Origin: CAZKXX01 sp964556705
GTDB taxonomy: Bacteria > Acidobacteriota > Terriglobia > UBA7540
DNA: 33,782 nt
Direction: 5' to 3'
Assembly: GCA_964556705.1 (NCBI GenBank)
Contig: CAZKXX010000037.1
Coordinates: 1 to 33,782, forward strand
Shown here: positions 22,028 to 29,231 of the stretch, piece after piece
How the letters are laid out: each line of letters begins with the position of its first letter
How positions within the stretch are numbered: position 1 is the first letter of the stretch
Notes under the pieces: generated by a model
Told to the model about the DNA's origin: nothing
The model's database searches: none
What the model saw: only the letters and a program-made list of their open reading frames with translations
Program-made: the position numbers and the translations under genes

Positions 22028-22681
22028 ATGATGCGTCGAATATTTTCCGTCGTGCTCGCGGGCCTGGTGGCGCTGCTGGGAGCGGCGCCCGCCGCGGCGC
22101 AGGTCGAGCACTCCGACGAGATGGACGAATACACCATCCCGGAGGGCACCGAATTCAAGCTGCAACTGCACACCACGATTCACTCCAAAACTTCGCGCGT
22201 GGGCGACCGCGTGCTCGCCTCGCTGATTGACGCGGTGGTGGTGGAAGACCGCGAGGTGATCCCCAAAGGCATGCGCCTGGAAGGGCACATCGGCGAAGCG
22301 CGCGAGTCCGGGCGGAAGGGCAAAGGCGGCTACCTCTACGTCCAGTTCGATACGGTCGAGCTGCCGAACGGCGAGAAGGTGGCGATTCTCGGCTCGCTGA
22401 CGGAGATTTTCTCCGCCGACGATGACAACTCGTTTGTGGGCGTGGAAGGCGAGCTGCGCGGCCGCGGGGCGTCGCGCGTCAAGCAACTGACGATTGTGGG
22501 CGGCTCGACGGCCGCCGGTGCCGCGGCCGGAATCGGGCCGGGCATCGCGGCGGGCGTGGGCGGGCTGATTCTGGCTCTGGTGCTGCCGCGCGGCAAGCAG
22601 GCTTCGCTTTCGGCGGGCTCGCTGATCGGCATGCGGCTCGACCGCGACGTCACCATCGCCGTTCCGGCCGAAGAGCTGTAG
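22028..22681 (+). CDS. Secreted glycine-rich protein, paralogue of the 18605-19564 product
   Basis: 217 residues from the ATG at 22028; AAAAGG about 6 bases upstream favours it over the ATG at 22010. A signal peptide (MMRRIFSVVLAGLVALLGAAPAAAQ) is followed by a beta domain with IPEGTEFKLQLHTTIHSKTSRVGDRV, VIPKGMRLEGHIGEARESGR and YVQFDTVELPNGEKV. These align with the corresponding segments of the protein at 18605-19564. A Gly/Ala zipper (VGGSTAAGAAAGIGPGIAAGVGG) and a short AVPAEEL end follow; the LPPGL tail of the paralogue is absent. The G-T-x-(hydrophobic strand) and P-K-G pattern recalls TrbI/VirB10-like beta domains, but no conjugation genes are present. Function is unknown; periplasmic or outer-membrane location inferred. 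Two perfect hairpins follow the stop directly. Confidence 0.72.
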   Translation: MMRRIFSVVLAGLVALLGAAPAAAQVEHSDEMDEYTIPEGTEFKLQLHTTIHSKTSRVGDRVLASLIDAVVVEDREVIPKGMRLEGHIGEARESGRKGKGGYLYVQFDTVELPNGEKVAILGSLTEIFSADDDNSFVGVEGELRGRGASRVKQLTIVGGSTAAGAAAGIGPGIAAGVGGLILALVLPRGKQASLSAGSLIGMRLDRDVTIAVPAEEL

Positions 22682-22723
22682 CGGCGGTCTATGACCGCCG
22701 CAAACGGCGCTCATAGAGCGCCG
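22681..22723 (+). terminator. Double perfect hairpin (REP-like), possible terminator
   Basis: Hairpin 1: GCGGCGGTC-TAT-GACCGCCGC (22681-22701), nine perfect pairs, beginning at the last base of the stop codon. Hairpin 2: CGGCGCTC-ATA-GAGCGCCG (22705-22723), eight perfect pairs. No T-tract follows, so this is a REP-type element that may stabilise mRNA ends or block convergent transcription rather than a classic terminator. Confidence 0.6.
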
Positions 22724-22769
22724 CGACAGAAGAATTCAGGCGCTCAGAGCGTCGCTAGAGAAGAATTCG
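22706..22769. repeat. Imperfect tandem repeat of about 32 bases between convergent genes
   Basis: Two units, each starting GGCGCTC, passing through AGAGCG(C/T)CGC and ending AGAAGAATTC, differ by a few substitutions and a two-base indel. Unit one contains hairpin 2 of the preceding element. They separate the convergent genes ending at 22681 (+) and 22779 (-). Confidence 0.55.
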
Positions 22770-22778
22770 GCGTTCGCT

Positions 22779-23897
22779 TCAGCGCGCGGCGGCGCGAGGC
22801 GGTTCGAGCCGCGCCACCTGCGGCAATTCGAGGAGCTGCGAGACGGGCACAATCCGGATATCGCGGCGTTCGAATTCCGGCAGGAAGCCCTCGAGCGCGG
22901 CGAGCGTCGAGGGATAGGGATGGCCGATGGCGAGGGCGGCATCCTGCCGCTCGACGACGCGCACGAGCTGGCGCAACTGGCCGAGCGTGTAATCCTCCTC
23001 CGGCGTGCCGTCGAGAAAGACGGAGCGGTGCAGCGCGGAAAGGCCCTCGCGGCGCGCGGCGTCGAGCGCCACGCTCGCGCCCGTCGTGCGGCTGTCCACG
23101 AAATAGAGCCCGCGGCGTTCGAGCGCGCGCATCGCGAGCGACATCAGGCGACGGTCGGCCGTGGCCAGCGAGCCCATGTGATTGTTCGCTCCGCGCGCGT
23201 AAGGCACGGTCGAAAGATTCTCCTCCAACGTCCGTTCCACCTCTTCGCCTGACATCTCCACGCGGATTTCACCCGGGCCGGGGCGGACCTCGCCGTTCGG
23301 CTGCGGCTGCATCGGCCAGTGGAGCATCACTTCACGGCCGGCGCGGTGTGCCTCTTCGGCCACGGTGCGCGAGTGGGGAAGGTGCGGCAGAACGGCGAAG
23401 GTGATGGGACAGGGCAGCGCGAGCAGGCGTCGCGCGGCGGCGAGGTCCTGGCCCATGTCGTCGAGGACGAGCGCGGCGTAGCGGAGGCGCGGCGTTTCGC
23501 GCCAGCGCCATCGGCCGGCGACGACGTTTCGGTCAAGGAGGCGCAGGTCGGCGCGGCGCAGGCCCTTGCGGTCCAGGCGCGGCTCGCCCTGAACTTCCAG
23601 CCCCAGGCGCGCCGCCTCGTGGCGAAAGGCTTCGAGCGCCGTCTCGAACGCTGCGGCGGCGGCGACGACTTCGACGTCGCCCGCCGCCGCCCGGCCGGCC
23701 GCGCGCGACGGGGCCTTCACCCACACCTGCGCGCCCGCGGCGCCTTCGAGCGCGGAACGCAGCCGCGCCGCGATTTCCCCGCGGTCGAGCCGGGTCTCAG
23801 GTTCGGGCGGAGTTTTCGAGCAGGCGGCGAAGAGAAAAGGGGCGAGCAGGAAGGACGCAAGAATCCTGCGAGGGGCGCGCGTGGCCAGGGGGATCAG
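22779..23897 (-). CDS. Divergent polysaccharide deacetylase, predicted lipoprotein (YibQ-like)
   Basis: 372 residues if translation starts at the CTG at 23897. The segment before the first standard start (GTG 23726) encodes a textbook lipoprotein signal: IPLATRAPRRILASFLLAPFLFAAC with lipobox LFAAC (Cys26). The catalytic domain (about 140-355) has YAALVLDDMG, MLHWPMQP, NNHMGS, DSRTTGAS and AIGHPYPSTLAAL, the motif set of PF04748. Family members are thought to deacetylate envelope polysaccharide, perhaps peptidoglycan; activity is not well established. No ATG, GTG or TTG lies in frame upstream of the signal before a stop. CTG overlaps the TGA of the S41 gene as CTGA, with GAGG 10 bases upstream. 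Pairing with a CtpA-like gene is a known arrangement (envC-ctpA-yibQ). Confidence 0.8.
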   Translation of the reverse strand: MIPLATRAPRRILASFLLAPFLFAACSKTPPEPETRLDRGEIAARLRSALEGAAGAQVWVKAPSRAAGRAAAGDVEVVAAAAAFETALEAFRHEAARLGLEVQGEPRLDRKGLRRADLRLLDRNVVAGRWRWRETPRLRYAALVLDDMGQDLAAARRLLALPCPITFAVLPHLPHSRTVAEEAHRAGREVMLHWPMQPQPNGEVRPGPGEIRVEMSGEEVERTLEENLSTVPYARGANNHMGSLATADRRLMSLAMRALERRGLYFVDSRTTGASVALDAARREGLSALHRSVFLDGTPEEDYTLGQLRQLVRVVERQDAALAIGHPYPSTLAALEGFLPEFERRDIRIVPVSQLLELPQVARLEPPRAAAR

Positions 23898-25111
23898 GCG
23901 GCTTTTGCCTCGGCGAGCTTGGTCTTCAGGACTTCAATCGCCTTGCGGAGCTGCTGGTCGTTGCTGGCGCCGAAATGTTCGGGCTCGAGAGCCTGGTCGT
24001 CGTCCGCGTCGAGCGAAGCGGCCTCCGCGGGCTCTTCGACGACGCTGGGCGTGACGCCGTTATCGTGAATGGCGTTGCCGTCCGGCCCGTGGTACTTGGC
24101 AATCGAAAGCAGCAGGGCTGAGCCGTCGCCGACCGGAATCATCTTCTGATAGACGCCCACGCCGAAGCTGCGGACGCCCACGGCTTCTCCGCGCCCGTTG
24201 CCGAGCAGCGCCGAAGCCACCACTTCCGCCGGGCCCGCCGTGGACTGGTTGATGAGCACCGCGAGCGGTCCGCGGAAGACCGTGCCCGGGGCCTGGGCGT
24301 GGACTTCCTGCCGCGGGAAGCGCTGGCCTTGCAGCGAAGTGATCAGACCCTTGTCGAGAAACAGGTCAGCGGTCTGAGTCGCCTCGTCCGTTTCGCCGCC
24401 CGCGCAGTTGCGCAGGTCGAGCACGATCTTGTCGGCGCCTTCGGCGAGGAGTTCGCCGAGGCGGGCGGAAATTTCCGCCGCTTTCCCTTTGTTGAACGTC
24501 GCGACGCGCAGGTAGCCCGTCTTCGGCTCGACCATCTTGGAGACGACGGGCGGATAGCGGGGAAGCGTGCGCGTCATGGTGACGGTCTGGGGTTCGCCGC
24601 GCACCTCGCGGATGCGCGCCACGCTGACCGGCGAGCCGGGCTGGCCCGCCAGCAAGCGTTCGATCTGGACGACGGAGAGGTCGCGCGTCGGCACGCCTTC
24701 GACGCGGTCAATCAGATCGCCAGCGCGGATTCCCGCCGCCTCGGCGGGGCTGCCGGGCAGGACGGATACGACCGTCGCGAAGCCCATGCGCTTCGACAGA
24801 AACATCCCCACCGAAGCGGGGCCCGCCTCGGGCTGCTTCTGGTACGCCTCGTACTCTTCCGGCGGGAGATAAGTGCTGTACGGGTCGAGCGATTCGAGCA
24901 GGCCGCGAATCGAACCTTCCGTCACCTTGCGCAGGTCGGGTTCCGTGACGTAGTCGCTCTTGATGCGTGAAAGGACTTCGCTGTACACGCCCAGATTGCG
25001 GTAGGTCTTCTCGCTGGTCGAGCCGTTCTTGCCGAGCAACCCTCCCAGCACGACGTAAAAGACCAGAAAAACAGAGACCGAAATCAGGGCGAAGCGGATG
25101 CGGTTGTTCAT
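23894..25111 (-). CDS. S41 family C-terminal-processing-protease homologue, apparently catalytically inactive
   Basis: 405 residues. N-terminal membrane anchor (about 7-27), a helical region with YVTEPDLRKVTEGSIRGLLESLDPYSTYL, a PDZ domain (about 98-180, GSPAEAAGIRAGDLIDRVEGV) and an S41 fold (GYLRVATFNKG, IVLDLRNCAGGETDEA). Gap-free alignment of NQSTAGPAEVVASALLGNGR and VGVRSFGVGVYQ with E. coli Tsp (FSASASE ... QDYGR ... FGKGTVQ) puts Gly293 at the catalytic Ser, Gly304 at the Asp and Val318 at the catalytic Lys. The C-terminus carries an acidic linker and a short helix. Start: ATG 25111, with the extended -10 at 25188-25196. In homologues Ctp proteins regulate murein hydrolases; a scaffold or regulatory role is inferred here. 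The deacetylase gene overlaps its stop. Confidence 0.85.
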   Translation of the reverse strand: MNNRIRFALISVSVFLVFYVVLGGLLGKNGSTSEKTYRNLGVYSEVLSRIKSDYVTEPDLRKVTEGSIRGLLESLDPYSTYLPPEEYEAYQKQPEAGPASVGMFLSKRMGFATVVSVLPGSPAEAAGIRAGDLIDRVEGVPTRDLSVVQIERLLAGQPGSPVSVARIREVRGEPQTVTMTRTLPRYPPVVSKMVEPKTGYLRVATFNKGKAAEISARLGELLAEGADKIVLDLRNCAGGETDEATQTADLFLDKGLITSLQGQRFPRQEVHAQAPGTVFRGPLAVLINQSTAGPAEVVASALLGNGRGEAVGVRSFGVGVYQKMIPVGDGSALLLSIAKYHGPDGNAIHDNGVTPSVVEEPAEAASLDADDDQALEPEHFGASNDQQLRKAIEVLKTKLAEAKAA

Positions 25112-25187
25112 TCGATTGCCTGCTCCTTGCGGAAACGACGGCCCGGGTGCGCGCAGCTCAAGCGTCCCCCAAACCCCCGTCCAACCA

Positions 25188-25196
25188 ATTATAGCA
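25188..25196 (-). promoter_or_regulatory. Extended -10 promoter for the S41/deacetylase operon
   Basis: TGCTATAAT on the minus strand is a perfect TATAAT with an extended TGn element. No clear -35 is present, as expected for extended -10 promoters. Transcription would start near 25181, about 70 bases before the ATG at 25111. Confidence 0.65.
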
Positions 25197-25431
25197 CGCC
25201 CGCCCGCGCCGCGGGCATCTGGTGTGGCGCGCCTTTGGGGCGCAGCGGGGCGGCTCAGCCCTGGCGCGAGGGCCCCTTCCTGGGACGAATTTCCGAGGAA
25301 CCTGGTTTGCCGGAGAAGCGCGCCGCGGCGAGTTTTGATTTCAACAGGCCCGGCCGGCGCGTCAGGCGCTTGCCGAGTTTTTGATTCAGGAACCGGCCTT
25401 TGGACACGGTTCGGCCCTCCTCGGGGGCGGT
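25197..25431. other. Intergenic region between RDD and S41 genes
   Basis: Together with the S41 leader this is 320 bases without a gene. It is rich in GC palindromes (CGCGCCGCGGGC near 25205, GGCCCGGCCGGCGCG near 25350). A weak GAACCG/CGGTTC stem downstream of the RDD gene lacks a T-tract, so no terminator is called. Confidence 0.4.
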
Positions 25432-26607
25432 TCAGTGCGCGAAGGGCAGCGAGGCGACGCTCGGCTCACCTTCGGCCAGCGTGATGCACGTTCCCGACAT
25501 GCGGTCGTGCCAGGTGAAGCCGTCAGTGTCCACGAGCGCCCAGACGAAGCCCAGCATCACGGCGGAGGCGGAAATGAGATAGCCGAAAGCGCGCCAGGCG
25601 GCTTCCAGGGGGGTCGGGAACTCGCCGTCCAGGTTGCGGATTTCCAGGCCCATCCACAGCAGCCCGGGCGTCGTCCCCGCGAGGCCGGTGAAGAGTCCGA
25701 AATAGGCGAGCAGAATAAATGCGGCGATAACGGCGACGACGGCGAGGTTGAGCGGCTGCATCGCCATCTTGCCGCCGGCGCGCCAGAAGATCAAGGCGAA
25801 CAAACCCGCGGCGGCCAGCAGGACCAGCGCGTCGAGCAGGCCGGCCAGAAACCGCCGTCCGAGGGGCGCGAGCGGCAGCACGATGGGCGCGGGCTCAGGC
25901 TCGATGGGCGGGGGCAACGGCTGGCTGGTATCGAGCAGCACCTCGCCGCGCCCGGGGGCTTCGAGGCCGGCTTCGAAGGCGATGTCGCTGCCTTCCGGTG
26001 AAACGGCGGCCGGCCGGTCGAGCGGGATGGCATCCACGAAGGGGACGGAAGCGGGCGTGCCGGCGGCGAGGTCCATCTCCGGCTCGGCCGGCCAGCCTCC
26101 CGCGTCGTTGTCGGCAACCACGGCGCCGGGCGGCGGCGGCTCGGTCTCCTCCGCGCTTTCGAAGTCGAAGGCCAGCGACTCTTCGGCCTCCGGCCCTTGC
26201 AGGCGGGCGCGGCGGCGGCGGAAGGATTCGACACGCTCGGAGATTTCCTCGCGCCAGGTGGCGGGCGAATCGGGCTCTTCCTTCAGCACGGGTTCAGGCT
26301 CGATGAGAGGCGCGGCGCCGGGGAGCGGTTCGGCCGTGTGAATCAGCGGCTCGAGCGGGGATTCGGCCTCGCCGGCCGGGGTTTCGGCGGCTTCGACCTC
26401 GGGGATGTCCACCTCGGCCGAGGGAGCGGTTTCGAGCGACAGCTCATCCACGGCGACGATTTCTTCCAGCGCGGACTCCGGGGAAGCGTCGAGCGGCTCC
26501 AGCAGCGAGGAAGGGTCTTCAGAAGCGGAGAGGGCGAAGCGATGGCCGCACTTCTTGCATTCCGTGAGTCCGGGGAAGCTGATGAACCCGCACTTGGGGC
26601 ATTTCAC
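25432..26607 (-). CDS. Zinc-ribbon RDD family membrane protein
   Basis: 391 residues. The N-terminus is a zinc ribbon, CPKCGFISFPGLTECKKC (Cys3, Cys6, Cys17, Cys20). A long low-complexity region follows (about 28-240), rich in Glu, Ala, Pro and Ser and strongly acidic, probably disordered, interrupted by one basic helix (ERVESFRRRRARLQ). The C-terminal third is an RDD domain: LGRRFLAGLLDALVLL, a second helix, TTPGLLWMGLEIRNLDGE and ERAAWRAFGYLI-like segments, then VDTDGFTWHDRMSGTCI. RDD proteins are small membrane proteins, some implicated in ion or solute transport; function here is unknown. A weak promoter (TTGTTC, 16 bases, TAAGAT, minus strand about 26653-26680) may drive it, divergent from lptD. 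Confidence 0.85.
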   Translation of the reverse strand: MKCPKCGFISFPGLTECKKCGHRFALSASEDPSSLLEPLDASPESALEEIVAVDELSLETAPSAEVDIPEVEAAETPAGEAESPLEPLIHTAEPLPGAAPLIEPEPVLKEEPDSPATWREEISERVESFRRRRARLQGPEAEESLAFDFESAEETEPPPPGAVVADNDAGGWPAEPEMDLAAGTPASVPFVDAIPLDRPAAVSPEGSDIAFEAGLEAPGRGEVLLDTSQPLPPPIEPEPAPIVLPLAPLGRRFLAGLLDALVLLAAAGLFALIFWRAGGKMAMQPLNLAVVAVIAAFILLAYFGLFTGLAGTTPGLLWMGLEIRNLDGEFPTPLEAAWRAFGYLISASAVMLGFVWALVDTDGFTWHDRMSGTCITLAEGEPSVASLPFAH

Positions 26608-26702
26608 CGGTTGCTTTCCATCCTCCGCGAGACTCCCGCCAACACTGGCGCCATCTTAACAAAACCTCACCGTGGAACAAAGGGCTTTCGAGTAGAATTG
26701 GA

Positions 26703-29060
26703 ATGTTTTCTCGCTTACGCCTGAGCGCCGCGCCGATGAGGTTCCGGACCGCAACTCGCGAGGCTCGAACGGCTTGGCTCGCGCTGGCCTTCCTGGCCGC
26801 CCTGCCCGCGGCGGGGGGCGCGGAGGAGGAGGCCGAAGTCCCCGCAGAACTTCAGGACCCCGCCTCGACCGTCACGCTGCGCGCCGATTCGCAGGAAAAA
26901 GTGAAGGAGGTTTTCCGGCTGCGCGGCAACGTGGAGGTGACCTACCGGCGGATGAAGCTGACCGCCGACGAGATGTCTTACGACGGCTCGACGGGCGAAC
27001 TGGCGGCGCGCGGGAATGTGACGTTCAGCGACGAGGAGAGCTTTCTCGAAGCCGACGAAGCGCACTACAACATCCGCAGGCGGACGGGCTGGTTCGAAAA
27101 CGGGCGCGGGCACGTGAAGAGCGCGGTGCGGCCGGGCGCGCGCGGGCTGACGACCGAGAATCCCTTCTACGTCCGCGCGCGGCGTCTGGAGCGGACGGAG
27201 TCCGGGACGTTCGTGGTGGAACAAGCGCGCCTTACTTCCTGCGAGTGCGAAAAGACGGGCTGGGCGCTGGGCGCGGGGCGGGCGCGCGTGGAGCCGGGCG
27301 ATCGCGTGGTGGTGCGCGACGCGTGGTTCCGCTTCCTTCGCGTTCCTCTGCTCTACCTTCCCGCCGGCGTCGCCTCCATCGCCGAACGTCCGCGCCAGAC
27401 CGGCTTTCTGCTGCCGCACGTCGGCAATTCTTCGCAGAAAGGCTTCATCGTCGGCGCCGGCTTTTTCTGGGCGATCAACCCCAGCGCCGACCTGACGGTA
27501 GGAATGGAAAATTACAGCATCCGCGGCGTGGCGCGCAGCGGCCGCTTTCGCGCGCGGCCCAGCCCGTCGAGCGAGCTGGAGGTGGACTACTTCGGCGTGA
27601 ACGACCGGGGATCGGGTCCGGACCGGCAGACGCGCGCGCCCGGGGAGGGGATTCGCGCCTCGGGTCAGGCGCGCGACCTCGGTCTGGGCTTTCGCGGCGT
27701 CGTGGATGTAGACTACATCACTTCGCTCGCCTTCCGCCTGACGTTCACCGACAACTTCACGCAGGCGGTGGTCTCGGAAGCGCGCCAGACCGGGTTCGTC
27801 TCGAAGAACTTCGATGCTTACAGCCTCAACGTCTATTTCTCGCGCTACCAGAACTTCCTCTCCGCGGAACGCGTTCCGGGAAACTACGTCATCATCCGCA
27901 AGGCGCCGAGCGTTTCCTTCACCGGGCTCGACAAGCAGGTGGGCGAATCGCCCATTTATTTTTCCTTCGACGCGGGCGTGTCGGGCGTGGGGCGCACGGA
28001 GCCGGGCTTTCGCACCCCGCGCTTTTCCGAGCGCTTCGACTTCCGGCCGCGCGTCGCGGTGCGCTCGCGGCCGCTGGCGGGATTTCACTTCACGCCGTCG
28101 CTGGCCGTGCGCGCCACGCGTTACGGGACGGGGCTGGCCGAGGACCGCGCGCCGCTCAACCGGCTGCTCGGCGAAATTGCCCTCGACCTGCGTCCGCCTT
28201 CGCTGGAGCGAACGTTTGAGGGAACGCGCTGGGGCCAGCGGTTCAAGCACGTCATCGAGCCGGAAGTCCGTTACCGGCTGGTGCGCGGCCGGCGCGCCGG
28301 CGAGTGGCGCGACCTGATTCGTTACGACGAGACCGACATCCTCGCCGAAACTCACGAAGTGGAATACTCGCTCACCAACGCGCTCTTCTTCCGCCGCGGC
28401 GTGGCCGACGGCGAGGAGCGGCCGCAGGCGCGCGAACTCGTCTCCTGGCGGCTCTCCCAGAAGTATTACTTCGACCCGACGTTCGGCGGCGCGCTCGACC
28501 CCGGACGGCGCGTCGTCTTCGAGCCGACGATTTCGCTCTCGGGCTTCTCCTTCGCGCGCGGCCGCCACCTTTCGCCCCTCGTTTCCGTGCTGAAGTTTTC
28601 TCCCTTTGAGAATTACGACACCGAACTGCGCGCCGATCTCGACCCGCGCGGCGGCGTGCTGAACGCCGGCATCACCTCCCACATCCGCAAGGGAATCCTC
28701 GGACTTTCCGTGACGGACTTCTTTGTGAACAAGTCCGCCGTCCTGCCCACGCCGCTTACGCCTTCGGGCGACCCGCGCGACGTGCCGTCGTTCAACCTGC
28801 TGCGGGCGATCGGGACTTACGGCGACATGAACCGCCGGGGCTTCAGCGGCGCCTTCGGCATCGACTTCAACTTCGCGCAGCGCATCGCCCACCAGGTGCT
28901 CAGCCAGGTCAGCTACAACTTCGGCTGCTTCAGCCTCGACGTGGAATTTCGCCGGTTTGCATTGGGCGACCTGAGGCGCGAGAATCAGTTCCGCGTGGCC
29001 CTTTCGCTCGCGAATGTGGGAAGTTTCGGCAATCTCAAGCCGCGCGAGAGGTTGTATTGA
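26703..29060 (+). CDS. lptD: LptD / OstA-type LPS-assembly outer-membrane protein
   Basis: 785 residues. Signal peptide with core WLALAFLAALPAAGGA (about 27-42). N-terminal OstA/LptA-like jellyroll (about 55-200: VTLRADSQEKVKEVFRLRGNVEVTYRRMKLTADEMSYD, GELAARGNVTFSDEE, ENPFYVRARRLERTESG). Then the LptD barrel entry FLRVPLLYLPAGV--RQTGFLLPHVGNSSQKGFIVGAGFFWAINPSADLTVG and many barrel strands to the end. LptD forms the outer-membrane translocon that inserts lipopolysaccharide. The SCECEKTGW segment has two cysteines where LptD often has redox-active ones. An ATG at 26736 gives a shorter signal peptide and may be the true start; neither has a clear ribosome site. TAGAAT at 26693-26698 could be a -10 but lacks a -35. 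The gene implies an LPS-type outer membrane. Confidence 0.9.
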   Translation: MFSRLRLSAAPMRFRTATREARTAWLALAFLAALPAAGGAEEEAEVPAELQDPASTVTLRADSQEKVKEVFRLRGNVEVTYRRMKLTADEMSYDGSTGELAARGNVTFSDEESFLEADEAHYNIRRRTGWFENGRGHVKSAVRPGARGLTTENPFYVRARRLERTESGTFVVEQARLTSCECEKTGWALGAGRARVEPGDRVVVRDAWFRFLRVPLLYLPAGVASIAERPRQTGFLLPHVGNSSQKGFIVGAGFFWAINPSADLTVGMENYSIRGVARSGRFRARPSPSSELEVDYFGVNDRGSGPDRQTRAPGEGIRASGQARDLGLGFRGVVDVDYITSLAFRLTFTDNFTQAVVSEARQTGFVSKNFDAYSLNVYFSRYQNFLSAERVPGNYVIIRKAPSVSFTGLDKQVGESPIYFSFDAGVSGVGRTEPGFRTPRFSERFDFRPRVAVRSRPLAGFHFTPSLAVRATRYGTGLAEDRAPLNRLLGEIALDLRPPSLERTFEGTRWGQRFKHVIEPEVRYRLVRGRRAGEWRDLIRYDETDILAETHEVEYSLTNALFFRRGVADGEERPQARELVSWRLSQKYYFDPTFGGALDPGRRVVFEPTISLSGFSFARGRHLSPLVSVLKFSPFENYDTELRADLDPRGGVLNAGITSHIRKGILGLSVTDFFVNKSAVLPTPLTPSGDPRDVPSFNLLRAIGTYGDMNRRGFSGAFGIDFNFAQRIAHQVLSQVSYNFGCFSLDVEFRRFALGDLRRENQFRVALSLANVGSFGNLKPRERLY

Positions 29061-29085
29061 CGAGGTCCCAGACGATGCGAACACG

Positions 29086-29204
29086 GTGGCTTTCGGCTGT
29101 CAGCTTTCGGCGGTCAGCCATCAGCCGTGAGCGGCAAATTTTTGGTCAAGATCGGGCGGGTGGGGGTTTTGACTGAGACCTGAGGACTGACGAGTGACCA
29201 CTCG
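29086..29204. repeat. Degenerate short repeats between lptD and hemB
   Basis: 29086-29133 holds imperfect repeats of GCTTTCGGC(T/G)GTCA followed by shorter GCCATCA/GCCGTGA units. 29175-29204 holds GAGACCTGAGGACTGACGAG, built from GA(C/G)CTGA-like units. Neither part codes. The hemB ribosome site GAGGTGA lies at 29221-29227. Confidence 0.5.
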
Positions 29205-29231
29205 CGGATGGCGGCCAGGTGAGGTGACAAA

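Noticed and set aside
26715..29084. Long open frame opposite lptD
   Set aside because: Antisense shadow; the plus strand carries clear LptD motifs.
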